53,884 nt of DNA from Peptococcaceae bacterium BRH_c4b (GTDB lineage Bacteria > Bacillota > Desulfotomaculia > Desulfotomaculales > Desulfocucumaceae), in contig LADO01000011.1 in NCBI GenBank assembly GCA_000961595.1, positions 1 through 53,884 on the forward strand, in the 5' to 3' direction. The translations under genes were made by a program, and so were the position numbers. The notes under the pieces are model-generated. The model was not told the origin of the DNA. It saw nothing but the letters and a program-made list of their open reading frames with translations, and did no database searches. Positions 51,603 through 53,884 of this stretch are shown piece by piece; position 1 is the first letter of the stretch; each line of letters starts with the position of its first letter.

Positions 51603-53884
51603 ATGGATGAAAGAAGACCTCTACCTATACAACTAGTTCTGCCCCGGGAATCGGATGTTAGGAAGGTCGAGGGAGGGGGTAGTAAAAAATATTTTTGCGA
51701 CTTTACGCCAGAGTTACGCCAAGGTATAGCAGATCAGTTTTCCCAATTATTAAAGCATTTTGACGCTAATTTTAGTGAATACCCAAATGTTCCGTGCGTT
51801 GGAAAAGTAATTATGAAAGATAAAGCAATAGCTAAATCACATAGACCTACTCGACTTTTAAATTCGGATAACTGTCCGATTATTGGTATGGGAAAACTTA
51901 ATGAAGTTTTTATTAAAGTTACCCCGAGAGGAATTAATCATACTTTGCAAGAGGTGTTAAATTCCAACACGCAAGATCTGGAAATTAATATGACTAAGAT
52001 TGAACGTATTGAACCATATTCTAAAACTGATGTTCTTCACGAAAGTTATAGGGAAAATGTTGTAGAGAATATGCAACCTAAGAAGAAGAACGCAATAAAA
52101 ATTAAGCTTTTTGACTTTATGAGCGATAAGGATAATCTAAATAATTTGAAGGCTTTTATGGTCCTTGTTGAAAAACTTGGTCTTAAGGAACACATTAAAG
52201 AAGTAAACTACTCGCCGAAGATGCGGGTTTTTAAGTTAAATTGCAATGATGAGGAAAAGCTTAATAAAATTATCAGGTTCAGTGGGGTGAAGAAAATATC
52301 TTTTTTTCCCCAGTATTCGTCGATAGATAGCAATGAGGAAAATGTCGATTTGAAATTTGATAAGCTCGGTTCGCTACCTTTACCTGAGCCGGACAGTGAA
52401 TATCCAACTATCGGTGTCGTTGATTCGGGCATTAAACCTGGACATAAGTATTTAGAACCGTGGATATATAAGAGAGAGGTATTTGTTCCTGATAAATACC
52501 AAAATAATTACCATGGAACATTCGTAGCAGGGGTATTGCAGTTTGGGCATATTATAAATGGTTTTAATAGTCGTGATAGTATGTTCAAAATACTTGATGT
52601 AGTAGCCCTACCTAATAGTGATGATTCCTTTGGCCCGGTTGATGGTGTAGATGAAGATGATTTATTGGAAATATTAAGAGACGTGCTTAAAAGATACTCA
52701 CATGAGATAAAGGTCTGGAATTTATCTTTGGGAACCAATTGCGTTTGCGAAGAAGATTCCATGTCAGACTTTGCGATAGCAATCGATACTCTACAGGATG
52801 AATTTGACGTTCAAATTTTCATAGCGGCAGGTAACTATTGTAATCCTCCCTTGCGAAGCTGGCCTCCTCAATCGAATCTGGTTGGCGAAGATAGAATCAC
52901 GTCGCCAGCAGATTCCGTCAGAAGTATTACCGTAGGATCAATTGCTCACAAAAAGGGCGCGGGTTGCGTAGATGCCCATAATCCCTCTCCATTTTCAAGA
53001 AGAGGTCCAGGCGGCAATTACATTGTAAAACCGGATGTCGTTGACTACGGTGGTAATTGCACTAGTAGTTTAGATCCGCAAGGGTGTGGTATAGTTTCTT
53101 TTGATATGTCGGGAAACTTAGTGGAAGACGTTGGGACAAGTTTTTCTACACCCAGAGTTGCCGGTATTTATGGCCATGTGCTTAACGGTTTAAATGCAGG
53201 TAAAGCTGATATTGCCAAAGCTTTGCTGATTCATTCTTGCCGAAATCCCCTTTCTAGTAAGGCAATATCCAAAGATGAGGCCCAATACATAGGATTTGGG
53301 TTGCCTAATCCTAACTTAAGAGAAGTGTTGTTTTGCGATAAATCTGCGGTGACTTTGATATTTGATACCGAAATCCAAGTAGGTACATATTTAAGTTTAG
53401 ATAATTTCCCATATCCTAATTCACTGTTCAAGGATGGAAAGTGGCATGGCGAAATAATGATGACGTTGCTTTATAACCCTGCTTTAGATGCAAGCTTTGG
53501 GCAAGAGTACTGTAGAACGAATGTTGATGTTTCTCTTGGTGTTTATAAATATAGTGCAAAAAAAGGTGAATTTGAATTCAAGGGACAGGTTCCTCTCGAC
53601 GTGAAGTGGGAAGAAAAATATGAGCGCGAACGCGTAGAGAATGGCTTTAATTGGTGCCCTATAAAGTCATATTATCGTAAGATTAAACAAGGTATTGGAG
53701 GGGCTTCGTGGCGGCTGTATGTTGACTGTACTACCCGGAGCAACGCTTTTATTGAGCGACAGCCTTTTACTTTAATAATTACAATTAAAGACCCTTCCGG
53801 TAAAGAGGATATATATTCAGAAGTAATAAATCAACTGAGGGAGAGAGGTTTTTCTTTCAAAGACCTACAAGTTCAGGAGAGAAT
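51603..53884 (+). CDS. ietS: Subtilisin-like (S8) protease of an IetAS-type defence pair, 3' end outside the window
   Basis: 760 residues are visible and the frame is still open at the edge. The N-terminal ~260 residues (MDERRPLPIQLVLPRESDVR onward) match no domain I can name. The S8 catalytic domain has all members of the triad: Asp274 in GVVDSGI, His304 in YHGTFVAG and Ser513 in VGTSFSTPRVAG, with oxyanion Asn411 in AAGNY. A beta-rich C-terminal domain follows (from about 560). No signal peptide, so it acts in the cytoplasm. Presumably it is held or activated by the upstream ATPase and cleaves a host or phage protein on infection; that is inference from the family. ATG 51603 is eight bases after GGAG; 51597 is too close. 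Confidence 0.85.
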   Translation, partial: MDERRPLPIQLVLPRESDVRKVEGGGSKKYFCDFTPELRQGIADQFSQLLKHFDANFSEYPNVPCVGKVIMKDKAIAKSHRPTRLLNSDNCPIIGMGKLNEVFIKVTPRGINHTLQEVLNSNTQDLEINMTKIERIEPYSKTDVLHESYRENVVENMQPKKKNAIKIKLFDFMSDKDNLNNLKAFMVLVEKLGLKEHIKEVNYSPKMRVFKLNCNDEEKLNKIIRFSGVKKISFFPQYSSIDSNEENVDLKFDKLGSLPLPEPDSEYPTIGVVDSGIKPGHKYLEPWIYKREVFVPDKYQNNYHGTFVAGVLQFGHIINGFNSRDSMFKILDVVALPNSDDSFGPVDGVDEDDLLEILRDVLKRYSHEIKVWNLSLGTNCVCEEDSMSDFAIAIDTLQDEFDVQIFIAAGNYCNPPLRSWPPQSNLVGEDRITSPADSVRSITVGSIAHKKGAGCVDAHNPSPFSRRGPGGNYIVKPDVVDYGGNCTSSLDPQGCGIVSFDMSGNLVEDVGTSFSTPRVAGIYGHVLNGLNAGKADIAKALLIHSCRNPLSSKAISKDEAQYIGFGLPNPNLREVLFCDKSAVTLIFDTEIQVGTYLSLDNFPYPNSLFKDGKWHGEIMMTLLYNPALDASFGQEYCRTNVDVSLGVYKYSAKKGEFEFKGQVPLDVKWEEKYERERVENGFNWCPIKSYYRKIKQGIGGASWRLYVDCTTRSNAFIERQPFTLIITIKDPSGKEDIYSEVINQLRERGFSFKDLQVQER

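Overview
The window looks like a chromosomal segment of a spore-forming, anaerobic Firmicute of the Desulfotomaculum/Peptococcaceae type. The evidence is the SigI/RsgI pair, the stalk-domain and TolC-like proteins, the AmmeMemoRadiSam genes, the strong GGAGG ribosome sites, and many small 'GGGGACA...TGTCCCC', 'AAAGTCA' and 'GGTGCC...TTAACTTATT' repeats. The genus is an inference; no rRNA is present.

Positions 1-12.3 kb are an accessory region. It opens with a damaged HEPN/MNT toxin-antitoxin pair. A decayed Wadjet (JetABC) plasmid-defence operon follows: jetA has a stop and a frameshift, and jetC is cut off after its Walker A motif. From 3.3 to 11.0 kb lies a scarred ssrA (tmRNA) locus. The intact ssrA and smpB are at its right end. 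To the left are a 3' remnant of a second ssrA, a third ssrA split in two by an inversion, and further short ssrA-end-like scraps. The inversion joined the halves of that third copy to the halves of a tolC-like gene. The inverted segment carries sigI-rsgI and a secreted stalk-domain protein. Nearby are a coiled-coil repeat protein, hicBA, a second hicB remnant and an HD-hydrolase remnant.

Positions 11.8-17.7 kb hold unlinked housekeeping genes: a hotdog thioesterase, a LysE exporter, the AmmeMemoRadiSam pair, a MntA/HepT toxin-antitoxin pair and a LolA-like lipoprotein.

Positions 17.8-44.4 kb are an amino-acid biosynthesis block, nearly all on the + strand. Arginine genes come first: argC-J-B-D-carB-F-G, then a PilZ gene on the opposite strand, then argH. 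A T-box leader, probably reading valine, precedes the branched-chain genes ilvD-ilvB-ilvN-ilvC-ilvB2-leuA-leuC-leuD-leuB-cimA. Together they run from glutamate to arginine and from pyruvate to isoleucine, valine and leucine, with citramalate synthase supplying 2-oxobutyrate. Several intergenic gaps are filled by small mobile-looking repeats, some nested in one another.

Positions 44.7-50.2 kb carry the cell-wall and c-di-AMP cluster cdaA-cdaR-glmM-glmS, with a glmS ribozyme before glmS.

The right end (50.4-53.9 kb) is AT-rich and holds a two-gene AAA ATPase plus subtilisin-like protease pair of the IetAS anti-phage type. The protease runs off the window.
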